In this document: in pieces, positions 35,785 to 45,257 of the stretch
Layout: each line of letters opens with the position of its first letter
Position numbering within the stretch: the stretch's first letter is position 1
Assembly: GCF_004337445.1 (NCBI RefSeq)
Contig: NZ_SJZB01000033.1
Span: 27,695-91,694 of the forward strand
Source of the DNA: Parasulfuritortus cantonensis
GTDB lineage: Bacteria; Pseudomonadota; Gammaproteobacteria; Burkholderiales; Thiobacillaceae
DNA: 64,000 nucleotides
Direction: 5' to 3'
The notes under the pieces: model-generated
The model's database searches: none
Seen by the model: the letters and a program-made list of their open reading frames with translations, nothing else
What the model was told of the DNA's origin: nothing
Program-made: the position numbers and the translations under genes

Positions 35785-36095
35785 TTCGGTGCCGTTGTCA
35801 ACTTTTTGCCAGGGACTTATACACACGTAGCGGCGCGGCTTGCGGGCTTGTCAAGGCGGCCCTAGATGCAAAAGTGATAGTTTTGTAGTTCATTGTTTTT
35901 TAATGGTTTTTTAAGTGCCCATTTTTTGGGCTCGGTAATGTAAATGGCCTTCCCGCAAGGGTTTGTTACTGATTGAAGTCAGCTTGTCCACAAAGTTATC
36001 CACAGGTTTCGTGGACAACCGGAAAACCTCCAATCGGGCCGCCCAGTTCCTGACGTTAACAAGATTTTACTTTAAGTTTTGTGCGCAACTTGACC
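35785..36095. other. AT-rich spacer with DnaA-box cluster (origin-like)
   Basis: The 311-bp gap between dacB and priA holds no gene. It contains two perfect DnaA boxes (TTATACACA 35817-35825; TTATCCACA 35996-36004), two near matches (TTGTCCACA 35984-35992 and its reverse complement with one change at 36010-36018), and an AT-rich stretch at about 35868-35945 with runs of T and A. In a GC-rich genome such clustering is unlikely by chance and is the anatomy of a replication origin or a DnaA-binding control region. dnaA and dnaN are not in the window. Confidence 0.55.
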
Positions 36096-38267
36096 ATGCC
36101 GGCGCCGGCCCTCATCCAGGTCGCCCTCGACGCCCCGCTCGACCGTTTGTTCGACTACCGGGCGCCGGACGCCACGCCCGAGGACATCGGCCGCCGGGTG
36201 CGCGTCCCGTTCGGCCCGCGTGAACAGGTCGGCGTCGTGGTTGGGCTGGGCAGCCGTTCCGAGGTCGCGGACACCCGCCTGCGCGACGTCATCGCCATCG
36301 ACCGGGCGCTGCCCGCCCTGCCCGAGGACATCCTGCAGCTGGCCCGCTTCGCCGCCGCGTATTACCAGCATCCGCTCGGCCAGACCCTGCTGGCGATCCT
36401 GCCGCCCGCCCTGAAGCGAACCCGGTTCCGGGCACCGGCGCCGGCCGCCTACGCCCTGACCGAGGTGGGCCGGGCCGCCGTCGCCGGCCTCCCCGCACGC
36501 GCCACGGCCCAGCGCCGGCTGGCCGGCCTCCTGGCCGCCGGTGCCGTGGCCGCCGGCGAGCTGGCAGACCTGCGCGTGCCCCTGTCGGCCTGGCTGAAGC
36601 GCGGCTGGGTCGCGGGCGCGGACCTGCCCGGCGTCGACGGTGACGCAGGCGGCCAACCCGAGCCGACCGCCGACCAGGCCGCGGCACTGGCCGCGTTGGC
36701 CGCCCAGCCGGACGGATTCGCCGCCTGGCTGTTGTTCGGCGTCACCGGCAGCGGCAAGACCGAGGTCTACCTGCGCGAGATCGAACGCGTCCTGGCGCGC
36801 GGCCGCCAGGTCCTGGTCCTGCTGCCGGAAATCCATCTGACGCCGCAGATGGTGGAACGTTTCGGACGCCGTTTCCCGGGCCGCAAGCTGGTCAGCCTGC
36901 ACAGCGGGCTGAGCGACGGCGAACGCCTGGCCGCCTGGCTGGACGGCCTGGAAGGGCGCGCCGACATCGCCCTGGGCACGCGGCTGGCGGTGTTCGCGCC
37001 GCTGCCCAGGCTGGGCCTGATCGTGGTCGACGAAGAGCACGACGCCTCCTACAAGCAGATGGAGGGGCTGCGCTATCACGCCCGCGACGTTGCCGTCTGG
37101 CGCGCCCGGGCGGCCGGCGTGGCGGTCCTGCTCGGCTCCGCGACCCCGGCCCTGGAGTCCTGGGCCAATGCCCGACGCGGCCGCTACCGCCTCCTGAGCC
37201 TGCCGGAGCGTGCCCACGCCGACGCCGACCTGCCCACCGTGAGCCTGGTCGACAGCCGCACCGACAAGCCCCGGCAGGGCGTCACCGAGGCGCTGCGCCA
37301 GGCCCTGGCGGACAACCTGGCGCGCGGCGAACAGAGCCTGGTGTTCATCAACCGGCGCGGCTACGCCCCGGTGCTCTATTGCCGGGCTTGCGGCCACGTC
37401 AGCACCTGCCCGCGCTGCGCCGCCCACCAGGTGGTGCATCGGCACCGGGGCGGTTATCAGCTGCGTTGCCACCATTGCGGCCTGGCCGCCCGGCCGCCCG
37501 AAGCCTGCCCGGCGTGCGGCAGCCTCGACCTGGCACCGGCCGGGCAGGGTACCCAGAAGGTCGAGGACACCCTGGCCGAGTTGTTCCCGGCGGCCCGCAT
37601 CCTGCGCATCGACCGCGACACCGCCGCGCGCAAGGGCGCCTTCGCGGCCATGCGGACGGCCGTCGAGCGCCGGGAGGTGGATATCCTGGTCGGTACCCAG
37701 ATCGTCGCCAAGGGGCACGACTTCCCGATGCTCACGCTGGTCGGCGTGGTGGGCGCCGACCAGGCCCTGATGTCGACCGATTTCCGCGCCTCCGAGCGCC
37801 TGTTCGCCCAACTCATGCAGGTGGGCGGGCGCGCCGGCCGGGCCGCCCACGCCGGCCGCGTGCTGATCCAGACCGAGTATCCCCATCACCCCCTCTACGC
37901 CGCGCTGGTCCGGCACGACTACCCGGCCTTCGCCGAGCGCACCCTGGTCGAGCGCCGCCAGGCGGAGTTCCCGCCCTACAGCCACCAGGCCTTGATGCGT
38001 GCCGACGCCCGTTCGATGACCGAGGCCATGGCCTTCCTCGAACGGGCCCATTCCCTGGCCGAGGACCTGGCGGAGGGGGTCTTGCTGTACGACCCGGTCC
38101 CGGCCCTGATGCCGCGCATCGCCGAGCGTGAACGGGCGCAACTGCTCGTCCAGTCCGGCAACCGGGCCCGCCTGCAGGCCTTCCTGACCCCCTGGCTGGC
38201 CCGCCTGCGCGACGAGAAGAGCGCCGGCCTGCGCTGGTCGGTCGACGTCGACCCGCTGGATTGGTGA
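36096..38267 (+). CDS. priA: Primosomal protein N', replication restart helicase PriA
   Basis: This 723-residue superfamily 2 helicase loads DnaB at stalled forks. The N-terminal 3'-end-binding and winged-helix domains span residues 1-190 (FDYRAPDATPEDIGRRV, VPFGP). Walker A is GVTGSGKTEVYL, DEEH box is VVDEEHDASYK, then GSATPALES. The zinc domain has eight Cys (CRACGHVSTCPRC and CHHCG...CPACG). The C-terminal motifs GTQIVAKGHDFP and QVGGRAGRA follow. ATG 36096 is chosen over GTG 36081; neither has a good ribosome site. It follows the DnaA-box spacer. Confidence 0.95.
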   Translation: MPAPALIQVALDAPLDRLFDYRAPDATPEDIGRRVRVPFGPREQVGVVVGLGSRSEVADTRLRDVIAIDRALPALPEDILQLARFAAAYYQHPLGQTLLAILPPALKRTRFRAPAPAAYALTEVGRAAVAGLPARATAQRRLAGLLAAGAVAAGELADLRVPLSAWLKRGWVAGADLPGVDGDAGGQPEPTADQAAALAALAAQPDGFAAWLLFGVTGSGKTEVYLREIERVLARGRQVLVLLPEIHLTPQMVERFGRRFPGRKLVSLHSGLSDGERLAAWLDGLEGRADIALGTRLAVFAPLPRLGLIVVDEEHDASYKQMEGLRYHARDVAVWRARAAGVAVLLGSATPALESWANARRGRYRLLSLPERAHADADLPTVSLVDSRTDKPRQGVTEALRQALADNLARGEQSLVFINRRGYAPVLYCRACGHVSTCPRCAAHQVVHRHRGGYQLRCHHCGLAARPPEACPACGSLDLAPAGQGTQKVEDTLAELFPAARILRIDRDTAARKGAFAAMRTAVERREVDILVGTQIVAKGHDFPMLTLVGVVGADQALMSTDFRASERLFAQLMQVGGRAGRAAHAGRVLIQTEYPHHPLYAALVRHDYPAFAERTLVERRQAEFPPYSHQALMRADARSMTEAMAFLERAHSLAEDLAEGVLLYDPVPALMPRIAERERAQLLVQSGNRARLQAFLTPWLARLRDEKSAGLRWSVDVDPLDW

Positions 38268-38278
38268 ACGACGAAGAT

Positions 38279-38295
38279 ACCGGCCAGCCGGTTTT
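38279..38295 (+). terminator. Possible terminator after priA
   Basis: ACCGG-CCAG-CCGGT hairpin followed by TTT at 11 nt past the priA stop. Short stem, so only moderate support. Confidence 0.4.
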
Positions 38296-38353
38296 GCGCC
38301 GGCGCTGCCAGCCGCTGGTAGCGATGACCTGATGGCAGCCGGGGGCAGTCGGC

Positions 38354-38359
38354 TATAAT
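38354..38359 (+). promoter_or_regulatory. Sigma-70 -10 box of argS
   Basis: A perfect TATAAT lies 28 bp before the argS ATG. The -35 region is weak (TGATGG around 38330-38335, spacing about 18). Supports a separate promoter for argS-SPOR-dsbA. Confidence 0.5.
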
Positions 38360-38386
38360 CCGCCGACTCGCAGGAATCGCCACAAC

Positions 38387-40120
38387 ATGAACTACATAGA
38401 GCCCAAATCCCATCTCGCCGAACTGTTTCGCCAGGCCGTCGCCCAGGTCGCCCCGGACAGCGGCGCGGCCATCGAACTGGAGCGGCCCAAGCAGGCCAGC
38501 CGCGGCGACTATGCCTGCAACGTCGCCATGCAGCTGGCACGCGCGCTGAAGCAGAACCCGCGCGAGGTGGCCGGCCGCATCGTCGCCGCCCTGCCGGAGT
38601 CGGCACGCGTCGCCAAGGTGGAGATCGCCGGCCCGGGCTTCATCAACGTGTTCCTGGCCCCGGCCGCCAAGCAATGCCTGGTTGGCCACGTCCTGGCCGC
38701 CGGCGCCGACTACGGCCGCAGCGACGCCGGCAAGGGCGAGAAGGTCCAGGTCGAGTACGTCTCAGCCAACCCGACCGGCCCCCTGCACGTCGGCCACGGC
38801 CGCGGCGCCGCCTTCGGCGCCAGCCTGGCCAACTGCCTGGCCTACGCCGGCCACGAGGTCTACCGCGAGTACTACGTCAACGATGCCGGCCGCCAGATGG
38901 ACATCCTGGCCGTGTCGACCTGGCTGCGCTACCTGGAGCTGAACGGCGAGCTCGTGCCCTTCCCGGGCAACGCCTACCAGGGCGACTACGTGAAACTGAT
39001 GGCCGAGGGCATCTACGCCCTCCACGGCGACCGCTACAAACGCGCCGCCGCCGACGTCCTGGCCGGCGCGCCGGACCGCGGCGAGGCACCCGAGGAACAC
39101 CTGGACCACCTGATCGCCTGCGCCAAGCGCCTGCTCGGCCCGGACTACGACTACATCCACGGCTATGCCCTCGAGGAGCAACTGGGCGACGGCCGCAACG
39201 ACCTGACCGAATTCGGCGTCACCTTCGACCACTGGTTCTCCGAGCGCACCCTGCACGACGCCGGCCTCATCGACCACGCCGTCGCGGCCCTGCACAAGCA
39301 CGGCCACATCTACGAACAGGACGGCGCCCTGTGGTTCCGCTCGACCGCCTTCGGCGACGAGAAGGACCGCGTCGTGAAGCGCGACAACGGCATCTACACC
39401 TATTTCGCCGCCGACATCGCCTATCACCTGAACAAGTTCGAACGCGGCTTCGACCGCGTCATCGACGTCTGGGGCGCCGACCACCACGGCTACATCCCGC
39501 GCGTGAAGGGGGCCTTGCAGGCCGCCGGCGCCGATCCGGAGCGCCTGACCGTGGCCCTGGTGCAGTTCGCCGTGCTCTGGGAAGGCGGCCAGAAGAAGTC
39601 GATGTCCACGCGCGCCGGCCAGTACGTCACCCTGCGCGAACTGCGCCGCGAGGTCGGCAACGACGCCTGCCGCTTCTTCTACGTCCTGCGCAAGTCGGAC
39701 CAGCACCTGGACTTCGACCTCGACCTGGCCAAGAGCCAGTCGAACGAGAACCCGGTCTACTACATCCAGTACGCCCATGCCCGCATCAGCCGGGTCCTGG
39801 AGGCCTGGGGCGGCGATCCGCGCGACCTCGGCGAGGCCGATCCGGGCCGGCTCGAGCATGCCAGCGAGCTGGCCCTGCTCAACCGCCTGGCCGAGTTCCC
39901 CGAGGTGTGCGCCGCGGCGGCGCGCGAGATGGCGCCCCACCTGGTCGCCTACTATCTCAGGGACCTGGCGGCCGACCTGCATGGCCTCTACGTCGCCTGC
40001 CAGTTCCTGGTCGACGACGAGGCGCTCAAGCTGGCGCGCCTGGCCCTGGTCGCGGCTACCCGGCAGACCCTGAAGAACGGCCTCGCCCTGCTCGGGGTGA
40101 GCGCGCCCGACCAGATGTGA
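38387..40120 (+). CDS. argS: Arginyl-tRNA synthetase
   Basis: This 577-residue class I aminoacyl-tRNA synthetase charges tRNA-Arg with arginine. The N-terminal Add-1 domain (1-110) precedes the HIGH-type motif in SANPTGPLHVGHGRG. The KMSK-type loop is KKSMSTRAG, the ArgRS variant. The C-terminal anticodon-binding all-helical domain has the family's DALRL-like ends. Length and start are typical. It is the first gene of argS-SPOR-dsbA, an order common in betaproteobacteria. Confidence 0.96.
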   Translation: MNYIEPKSHLAELFRQAVAQVAPDSGAAIELERPKQASRGDYACNVAMQLARALKQNPREVAGRIVAALPESARVAKVEIAGPGFINVFLAPAAKQCLVGHVLAAGADYGRSDAGKGEKVQVEYVSANPTGPLHVGHGRGAAFGASLANCLAYAGHEVYREYYVNDAGRQMDILAVSTWLRYLELNGELVPFPGNAYQGDYVKLMAEGIYALHGDRYKRAAADVLAGAPDRGEAPEEHLDHLIACAKRLLGPDYDYIHGYALEEQLGDGRNDLTEFGVTFDHWFSERTLHDAGLIDHAVAALHKHGHIYEQDGALWFRSTAFGDEKDRVVKRDNGIYTYFAADIAYHLNKFERGFDRVIDVWGADHHGYIPRVKGALQAAGADPERLTVALVQFAVLWEGGQKKSMSTRAGQYVTLRELRREVGNDACRFFYVLRKSDQHLDFDLDLAKSQSNENPVYYIQYAHARISRVLEAWGGDPRDLGEADPGRLEHASELALLNRLAEFPEVCAAAAREMAPHLVAYYLRDLAADLHGLYVACQFLVDDEALKLARLALVAATRQTLKNGLALLGVSAPDQM

Positions 40121-40132
40121 GGCCTACGCGAC

Positions 40133-40684
40133 ATGGCACGCCGTGACTACAAGAACTCCGGGGGGCGCAGCGGCGACAAGCGCGGCGGGCGCTTCGGGGT
40201 CCTGTTCTTCGGCATCCTGATCGGCCTCGTCGCGGCCGCGGTCATGGCCTGGTACCTGCTGCCGCGGGCCGGCGACTTCCATGCCGTCGAGTCGGCGCCG
40301 GTCCTGCACGCGCCGCCGCCGGCCGCCCCGGCGGCCAAGCCCGTGCAGCCGGCCGAGCCCGCCGTGCCGGCGCCGAATCCGTCCAACTACACCTTCTATG
40401 ACATCCTGCCCGGCAACAAGGCGCCCAAGCCGCTGCCGCCGGCCAAGGAACAATGGTGGCTGCAGGTCGCGGCCTTGAAGAATGCCGCCGACGCCGATGC
40501 CCTGCGCGCCAAGCTGACCCTGCTCAACCTGAACGTCGTGGTCCAGGCGACGCCCGGCAACCCGCCCCTGCACCGGGTCCGGGTCGGTCCGTTCCGCAGC
40601 CAGGATGCCGCCGAATCGGCGCGGGAAGGCCTCACCTTGAACAATTTCGAGGCCAGGCTGCTCAAAGAGCCTATCGCCCAATAG
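40133..40684 (+). CDS. SPOR-domain cell-division protein, FtsN-like
   Basis: This 183-residue inner-membrane protein has a basic cytoplasmic head, one membrane helix (about 24-44), a Pro/Ala-rich periplasmic linker (about 52-105) and a C-terminal SPOR domain (about 108-180: WWLQVAALKNAADADALRAK, VRVGPFRSQDAAESA). SPOR domains bind denuded glycan at the septum. FtsN-like proteins trigger septal synthesis. It begins 12 bp after argS and ends 11 bp before dsbA, so it is in one operon. Confidence 0.88.
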   Translation: MARRDYKNSGGRSGDKRGGRFGVLFFGILIGLVAAAVMAWYLLPRAGDFHAVESAPVLHAPPPAAPAAKPVQPAEPAVPAPNPSNYTFYDILPGNKAPKPLPPAKEQWWLQVAALKNAADADALRAKLTLLNLNVVVQATPGNPPLHRVRVGPFRSQDAAESAREGLTLNNFEARLLKEPIAQ

Positions 40685-40695
40685 GAGACATACCG

Positions 40696-41337
40696 ATGCG
40701 CCTGTTTGCCCTCGCCGCCGCCCTCGTCCTGTCGCTGCCCCTGGCCGGGTTCGCCCCCGCGGCCGGTGCCGCCCAGGTCGGCAACGACTACACCCCGGTG
40801 ACGCCGGCCCAACCGACCGGCGAGCGTGGCAAGGTCGAGGTGATGGAGTTCTTCGCCTACACCTGTCCGCACTGCTTCGACCTGGAGCCGGAACTCGAGG
40901 CGTGGGCGCGCAAGCTGCCCAGGAACGTGGTCCTCAAGCGCCAGCCGGTGGTCTTCTCGGACGACTGGGAACCGATGGCCCGGGCCTATTTCGCCCTCGA
41001 GGCGCTGGGCGCGGTCGGCCGCCTGCACGCCGACGTGTTCAACGCCCTCCACATCCAGGACGTGGAACTCACCGATCCCGAGGTGTTCCTCGACTGGGGT
41101 GCCAAGCACGGCCTCGATCGCGCCAAGCTGAAGGCGGCCTATTACTCCTTTTCCACGGCGACCAAGGTCGCCCGCGCCAAGCAGCTTCAGCGTGCCTACA
41201 AGATCAACGGCGTGCCCGCCCTGGCGATCAACGGCAAGTACGTCACCAGTGCCGCCCTGACCGGCAGCAACGCCAGCGCCCTGCGGGTCGCGAGCGAACT
41301 GATCGAGAAGGAAAGCCGGGCCGGGGCCGGCAAGTAG
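40696..41337 (+). CDS. dsbA: Periplasmic thiol:disulfide oxidoreductase DsbA
   Basis: This 213-residue secreted thioredoxin-fold protein introduces disulfide bonds into exported proteins, including pilins. The signal peptide is residues 1-26. The active site is CPHC in FFAYTCPHCFDLEP, and cis-Pro is in NGVPALAINGKYV. A helical insertion domain lies between them. ATAGGAGA gives a strong ribosome site 8 nt before ATG 40696; the longer frame extends back over the SPOR gene and is rejected. DsbB is not in the window. Confidence 0.93.
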   Translation: MRLFALAAALVLSLPLAGFAPAAGAAQVGNDYTPVTPAQPTGERGKVEVMEFFAYTCPHCFDLEPELEAWARKLPRNVVLKRQPVVFSDDWEPMARAYFALEALGAVGRLHADVFNALHIQDVELTDPEVFLDWGAKHGLDRAKLKAAYYSFSTATKVARAKQLQRAYKINGVPALAINGKYVTSAALTGSNASALRVASELIEKESRAGAGK

Positions 41338-41440
41338 CCACCGGCACCCGGGCGCGACCGGCGCGACCGGCGGGGCGTTAGGAAAATACGCAATCTTTGC
41401 GCTAAGATGGCGTGAAAAGCCGACCAAAAAACCACCCGCC

Positions 41441-42076
41441 ATGAACCCGATCCGCATCCTCATCATCGATGACCACCCCCTGATCCGCCTGGGGGTCCGC
41501 CACTCGGTCGAGAGCCTGCCCGATCTCACCGTGAGCCAGGAGTGCGCCGACCTGGCCTGCGTGCACGACTGGCTGAACGGCGGCGGTGCCGCCGACGTCG
41601 CGGTGCTCGACCGCAGCCTGCCGGACGGCGACGGCCTCGACTTGGTGCCCGTGCTCAAGGCGGCCGGCATGAAGGTCATCATCCTGACCGTCGAGGATGG
41701 CGACGAGGAGATCCGCGCCGCCATCGAGACGGGGGTCGACGGCTACCTGCTCAAGTCCTCGGACACCGAACAGATCAGCCACGCCATCGGCGTGGTGCTC
41801 CAGGACGCCGGCGCCTTCCCGCCCGCGGTCCTGCAGAAGCTGTACCGCGCCGGTGCCGCCGAGGACCCGCTCAGCCGCCTGTCGGCGCGCGAACTGGAGA
41901 TCGCCGAGTACGTCGCCCAGGGCCATAGCAACAAGGTCATCGGCGCCAAGCTCAACCTGTCCGACAACACGGTGCGCAACCACCTGGCCAACATCATGCA
42001 GAAGCTCGACTTCCACAACCGCGTGCAAGTGGCCACCCTGGTGTTGCAGCACCTCAAGAAGACCCGCCGGGCGTGA
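41441..42076 (+). CDS. NarL/LuxR-type response regulator of the copper locus
   Basis: This 211-residue regulator has a receiver domain (1-120; D10/D11, phospho-acceptor D57 in VLDRSLP, T83, K105) and a LuxR-type HTH (about 145-205: LSARELEIAEYVAQGHSNKVIG). No sensor kinase adjoins. It overlaps the small Cys/His protein gene by 4 nt (GTGA), which precedes the cus operon. It therefore probably controls copper or silver efflux, although classic Cus systems use OmpR-type CusR with CusS. The pairing is inferred from position only. Confidence 0.85.
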   Translation: MNPIRILIIDDHPLIRLGVRHSVESLPDLTVSQECADLACVHDWLNGGGAADVAVLDRSLPDGDGLDLVPVLKAAGMKVIILTVEDGDEEIRAAIETGVDGYLLKSSDTEQISHAIGVVLQDAGAFPPAVLQKLYRAGAAEDPLSRLSARELEIAEYVAQGHSNKVIGAKLNLSDNTVRNHLANIMQKLDFHNRVQVATLVLQHLKKTRRA

Positions 42077-42432
42077 TCCGCCGACTGCGCGCCGCCTGCC
42101 TCGTCCTGCTGCGCCAGTTCCTGGTGCTGGCCCTGGCGTGCTCGCCCCTGGCCCAGCCCATGGCACTCGCCGCGGCCGGCGAGGAAACGGCGCCGGCGGC
42201 GATGCAAGGTTGCCCGCACCATGCCGCCATGCACGTCTCCGGTGCAGACCACAACAAGCCGGGCGAATGCCCGTGCAAGAAGGGTTCGCCCTGTCACTGC
42301 GCCATGACCGCGGCCCTGACCACGGCGATCGCGGCGACCTGGACGCGCACGGGTTCCGAGCATCCGGTCTCGGTGCCGCGCCTCGCGCTGTCCGTCCTGC
42401 CCGCTCCCGAACCGCCACCGCCGCGGGCCTGA
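42073..42432 (+). CDS. Small secreted Cys/His/Met-rich protein, probably metal-binding
   Basis: This 119-residue protein begins with GTG 42073 overlapping the regulator stop. A signal peptide (about 1-33, LVLALACSPLAQPMALA) is followed by a metal-ligand-rich patch GCPHHAAMHVSGADH and CPCKKGSPCHCAM (four or five Cys, four His), then a variable Pro-rich tail. It resembles DUF2946-type proteins that precede copper and cobalt-zinc-cadmium efflux genes. Likely a periplasmic Cu(I)/Ag(I) sequestering factor; function is inferred from composition and context. Confidence 0.7.
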   Translation: MIRRLRAACLVLLRQFLVLALACSPLAQPMALAAAGEETAPAAMQGCPHHAAMHVSGADHNKPGECPCKKGSPCHCAMTAALTTAIAATWTRTGSEHPVSVPRLALSVLPAPEPPPPRA

Positions 42433-42518
42433 ACCTCCATCGCCCCGCCAGCCGGGGCCTCTGAGCCCTCGCCCCCGCCGGGCGCGAGGCGGATGCACGT
42501 GTATGCGTGGAGGTCTTC

Positions 42519-43793
42519 ATGTCCTGTCCAAAATGCCAAGGCCGTAGCCGGCGCCGATGGCTGTTGCCGGCCGTCGTGCTGGCCGCCGTCCTGCTCGTCA
42601 CGGTCGCCCATGCCGGCGAGCCGGCCCCGCTCGGCCTGACCGACGCGGTTCGCCTGGCGCTCGCCCGCCAGCCTGTCCTCGATGCCCAGGCCGCCGCCGT
42701 CGACGCGGCCGCCGCCACTGCCGTGGCGGCCGGCCAGTGGCCCGACCCCAAGCTGCGGGTGGGCCTGGCCAGCCTGCCGCTCGATACCTACAGCTTCACC
42801 CAGGAAGCGATGACCCAGTTCACGGTGGCCGTCAGCCAGACCGTGCCGGTCGCCGGCAAGGCCCGCCTGGCCGGCGCGCGCGGCGAACGCGCCAGCGAAC
42901 TCGCGCGCGCCCAACTCGAGGCGGTGCGCCGACGGGTGGCCCGCGACGCCGCCCTGGCCTGGCTCGCGGCCTGGTGGCCGGAGGCTTCGCTCGACCTGGT
43001 GCGCCGGATCGGCCGGGAATGGGACGGCCAGCTGGCCTGGGCCGACGTCGCCTACCAGACCGATAAGCTGGCCCAGGACGAGGTCGTCGCCATGCGCGGC
43101 CAGGCCCAGGTCAACGGTGACCGCCAGGACGACCTGGCCCGCCAGGCCCGGCGCGGGCGCGCCGAGTTGGCGCGCTGGCTGGGCGAGGCGACGGCGGCGC
43201 CCCTTGCCGATCCCGCCGACGTTCCGGCCCTGCCGGCGCCCGCCGAACTGGCGGCGCGCCTGGACGACCATCCCGAGCTCGCCGCCCTGGCCGGCGCGGT
43301 CGCCGTGGCGCGGGCCGAGGTCGATCTCGCCCGTGCCGCCTACAAGCCGGACCTCACCTTCGACGTCGGCTACGGCCTGCGCGGCGCCGAGCGGCCCGAT
43401 CTCATCTCCTTCGGCGTCGCCATGGACCTGCCGGTGTTCACGGCCAACCGCCAGGACCGCCGCCTGGCCGCCGCCGAGGCGCGCGTCACCCAGGCCGAAC
43501 AGACCCTGGCCGACCGGCGCCTGGGCCTGCGCGCCGAACTCGACGCCGCGCTGGCCGACTGGCAGGCCGCGCACCGGCGCATCGCGCGTTTCGATCAGGA
43601 AATCCTGCCCCTGGCCAGCCAGCGCGTGACCAGTGCCCTGAACGCCTACGCCAGCGACCGGGCGACCTTCGGGCGCGTCGCCGAAGCGCGCCGGGCCGAG
43701 CTGGAGGCCCGTCTGGGCCGGCTCGGCCAACGGGTGGCCCTGGCCCGCGCCCAGGTCCAGATCGATTACCTGACCCAGGAGGTACAGCCATGA
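42519..43793 (+). CDS. cusC: Outer-membrane efflux protein, TolC family (CusC/CzcC type)
   Basis: This 424-residue outer membrane channel has an N-terminal signal peptide (about 1-33) and two TolC-repeat alpha-helical domains with coiled-coil stretches (RRLAAAEARVTQAEQTLADRR, ERASELARAQLEAVRRR). It forms the exit duct of the CusCBA tripartite pump. The ATG at 42519 with GGAGG upstream is chosen over GTG 42507. The gene ends ATGA-like 4 nt inside cusB. Lacking the outer-membrane lipoprotein Cys of many members. Confidence 0.85.
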   Translation: MSCPKCQGRSRRRWLLPAVVLAAVLLVTVAHAGEPAPLGLTDAVRLALARQPVLDAQAAAVDAAAATAVAAGQWPDPKLRVGLASLPLDTYSFTQEAMTQFTVAVSQTVPVAGKARLAGARGERASELARAQLEAVRRRVARDAALAWLAAWWPEASLDLVRRIGREWDGQLAWADVAYQTDKLAQDEVVAMRGQAQVNGDRQDDLARQARRGRAELARWLGEATAAPLADPADVPALPAPAELAARLDDHPELAALAGAVAVARAEVDLARAAYKPDLTFDVGYGLRGAERPDLISFGVAMDLPVFTANRQDRRLAAAEARVTQAEQTLADRRLGLRAELDAALADWQAAHRRIARFDQEILPLASQRVTSALNAYASDRATFGRVAEARRAELEARLGRLGQRVALARAQVQIDYLTQEVQP

Positions 43794-45247
43794 ACAACAC
43801 GCTCAAGCTCGTCGCCGCGCTCGTCGCCGGCTCCGCCCTGGGCGGCGGCGCGGTCTGGTATGGCCTCGGCCACCGTCCCGCCGCCACGGTCGCCATGCCG
43901 GCCATGCCCGCCGGCCCGGCGCCGGCCAAGAAGGTACTCTACTGGTACGACCCGATGGTGCCGGACCAGCATTTCGACAAGCCCGGCAAATCGCCCTTCA
44001 TGGACATGGACCTGGTGCCCAAGTACGCCGAGGAGGACGGCGGCGCCGGCATCAAGATCGACCCGCGCACCCTCCAGAACCTGGGCGTGCGGACCGCCGA
44101 GGCGATGGTCGGCAAGCTCTGGCGGCGCATCGACACGGTCGGCTACGTGCGCGCCGACGACAACCGCATCGAGTTCCTGCAGGCCAGGACGATGGGCTGG
44201 ATCGAGGGCCTGCACGTGCACGCGGTCAACGACCCGATCCGCAAGGGTGAACTGGTCGCCGAGATCTACAGCCCCGACCTGTACGCCGCCCAGGAGGAAT
44301 ACATCCTCGCGCTCCAGCATCCGGAGGACGCCGCCTGGGTCGAGGCGGCGCGCCGCAAGCTCGGCTTCCTCGGCCTGTCGGCCCGCCAGATCGACGCCCT
44401 GGCCAAGGGTGGCCAGGCGCAGCGGCGGGTGAACTACTACGCCCCGGCCGGCGGCATCGTCAGCAACATCCGGGTCCACCCCGGTGCCGAGGTCACCGCC
44501 GGTACGCCGATCCTGGAGATCACCAACCTGGACCGGGTCTGGGTCACCGCCGAGATCGTCGAGGACCAGGCCGCCTGGGTGGTGCCGGGCAAGAGCGCGG
44601 AGATCACCCTGGCGGCCCTGCCGGGCGAGACCTTCGAGGGCAAGGTGGACTACATCTATCCGAAGCTCGACAGCGCCACCCGCACGGTGCAGGCGCGCAT
44701 CGTCCTCGACAACCCGGGCCTGAAGCTCAAGCCGGGCATGTACGCCAACGTCACCCTGTACGCCGGCAAGGGTGAGGAGGGCGTCATCGTGCCCAGCGAG
44801 GCGGTCATCCAAACCGGCAAGCGGGCCGTGGTGCTGGTCGCCCAGGGCGAGGGCCGCTTCGCGCCGGTCCAGGTCGAGACCGGCATGGAGAACGGCGGCC
44901 GGACCGTGGTGGTCAAGGGCCTCTCGGGCGGCGAACGGGTGGTCACCTCGGGCCAGTTCCTGATCGAATCCGAGGCGAACCTCAAGGGGGCCCTCGACCG
45001 CCTGCAGCCGCCCGGCGGCGACGTCTACACCGGCACCGCGCACATCGTCGCCGCGGACGCCGGCACGGGCGCCCTGACCATGCAGCACGAACCCATCCCG
45101 GCCCTCAAGTGGCCGGCCATGACCATGGCCTTCGACGTCGGCGACAAGGCCATCCTGGAAGGCCTGAAGAAGGGCGAAGCGGTGGAGTTCGACCTGGTCA
45201 AGCAGGGTGGTGGCTTCGTCGTCACCGCCATCCGGCCCAAGCCCTGA
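43790..45247 (+). CDS. cusB: Cu(I)/Ag(I) efflux adaptor CusB with fused CusF-type domain
   Basis: This 485-residue periplasmic adaptor joins CusA and CusC. An N-terminal membrane anchor (about 5-26) is followed by a heavy-metal-binding segment ([21 protein letters not shown]) as in E. coli CusB. Biotinyl-lipoyl hairpin, beta-barrel and membrane-proximal domains follow. From about residue 405 a CusF-like domain is fused, with the Cu ligands His, Trp, Met, Met in [16 protein letters not shown]. The separate CusF chaperone is thus built in. Fits an HME-RND copper/silver pump. Confidence 0.92.
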   Translation: MNNTLKLVAALVAGSALGGGAVWYGLGHRPAATVAMPAMPAGPAPAKKVLYWYDPMVPDQHFDKPGKSPFMDMDLVPKYAEEDGGAGIKIDPRTLQNLGVRTAEAMVGKLWRRIDTVGYVRADDNRIEFLQARTMGWIEGLHVHAVNDPIRKGELVAEIYSPDLYAAQEEYILALQHPEDAAWVEAARRKLGFLGLSARQIDALAKGGQAQRRVNYYAPAGGIVSNIRVHPGAEVTAGTPILEITNLDRVWVTAEIVEDQAAWVVPGKSAEITLAALPGETFEGKVDYIYPKLDSATRTVQARIVLDNPGLKLKPGMYANVTLYAGKGEEGVIVPSEAVIQTGKRAVVLVAQGEGRFAPVQVETGMENGGRTVVVKGLSGGERVVTSGQFLIESEANLKGALDRLQPPGGDVYTGTAHIVAADAGTGALTMQHEPIPALKWPAMTMAFDVGDKAILEGLKKGEAVEFDLVKQGGGFVVTAIRPKP

Positions 45248-45257
45248 GGAGGCCGCC

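Noticed and set aside
36072..38606. 844-codon minus-strand frame opposite priA
   Set aside because: Shadow of priA; product has no domain and repetitive His/Gln/Gly composition.
38674..40146. 490-codon frame overlapping argS in another frame
   Set aside because: Arg/Pro-rich shadow of argS, which has all synthetase motifs.
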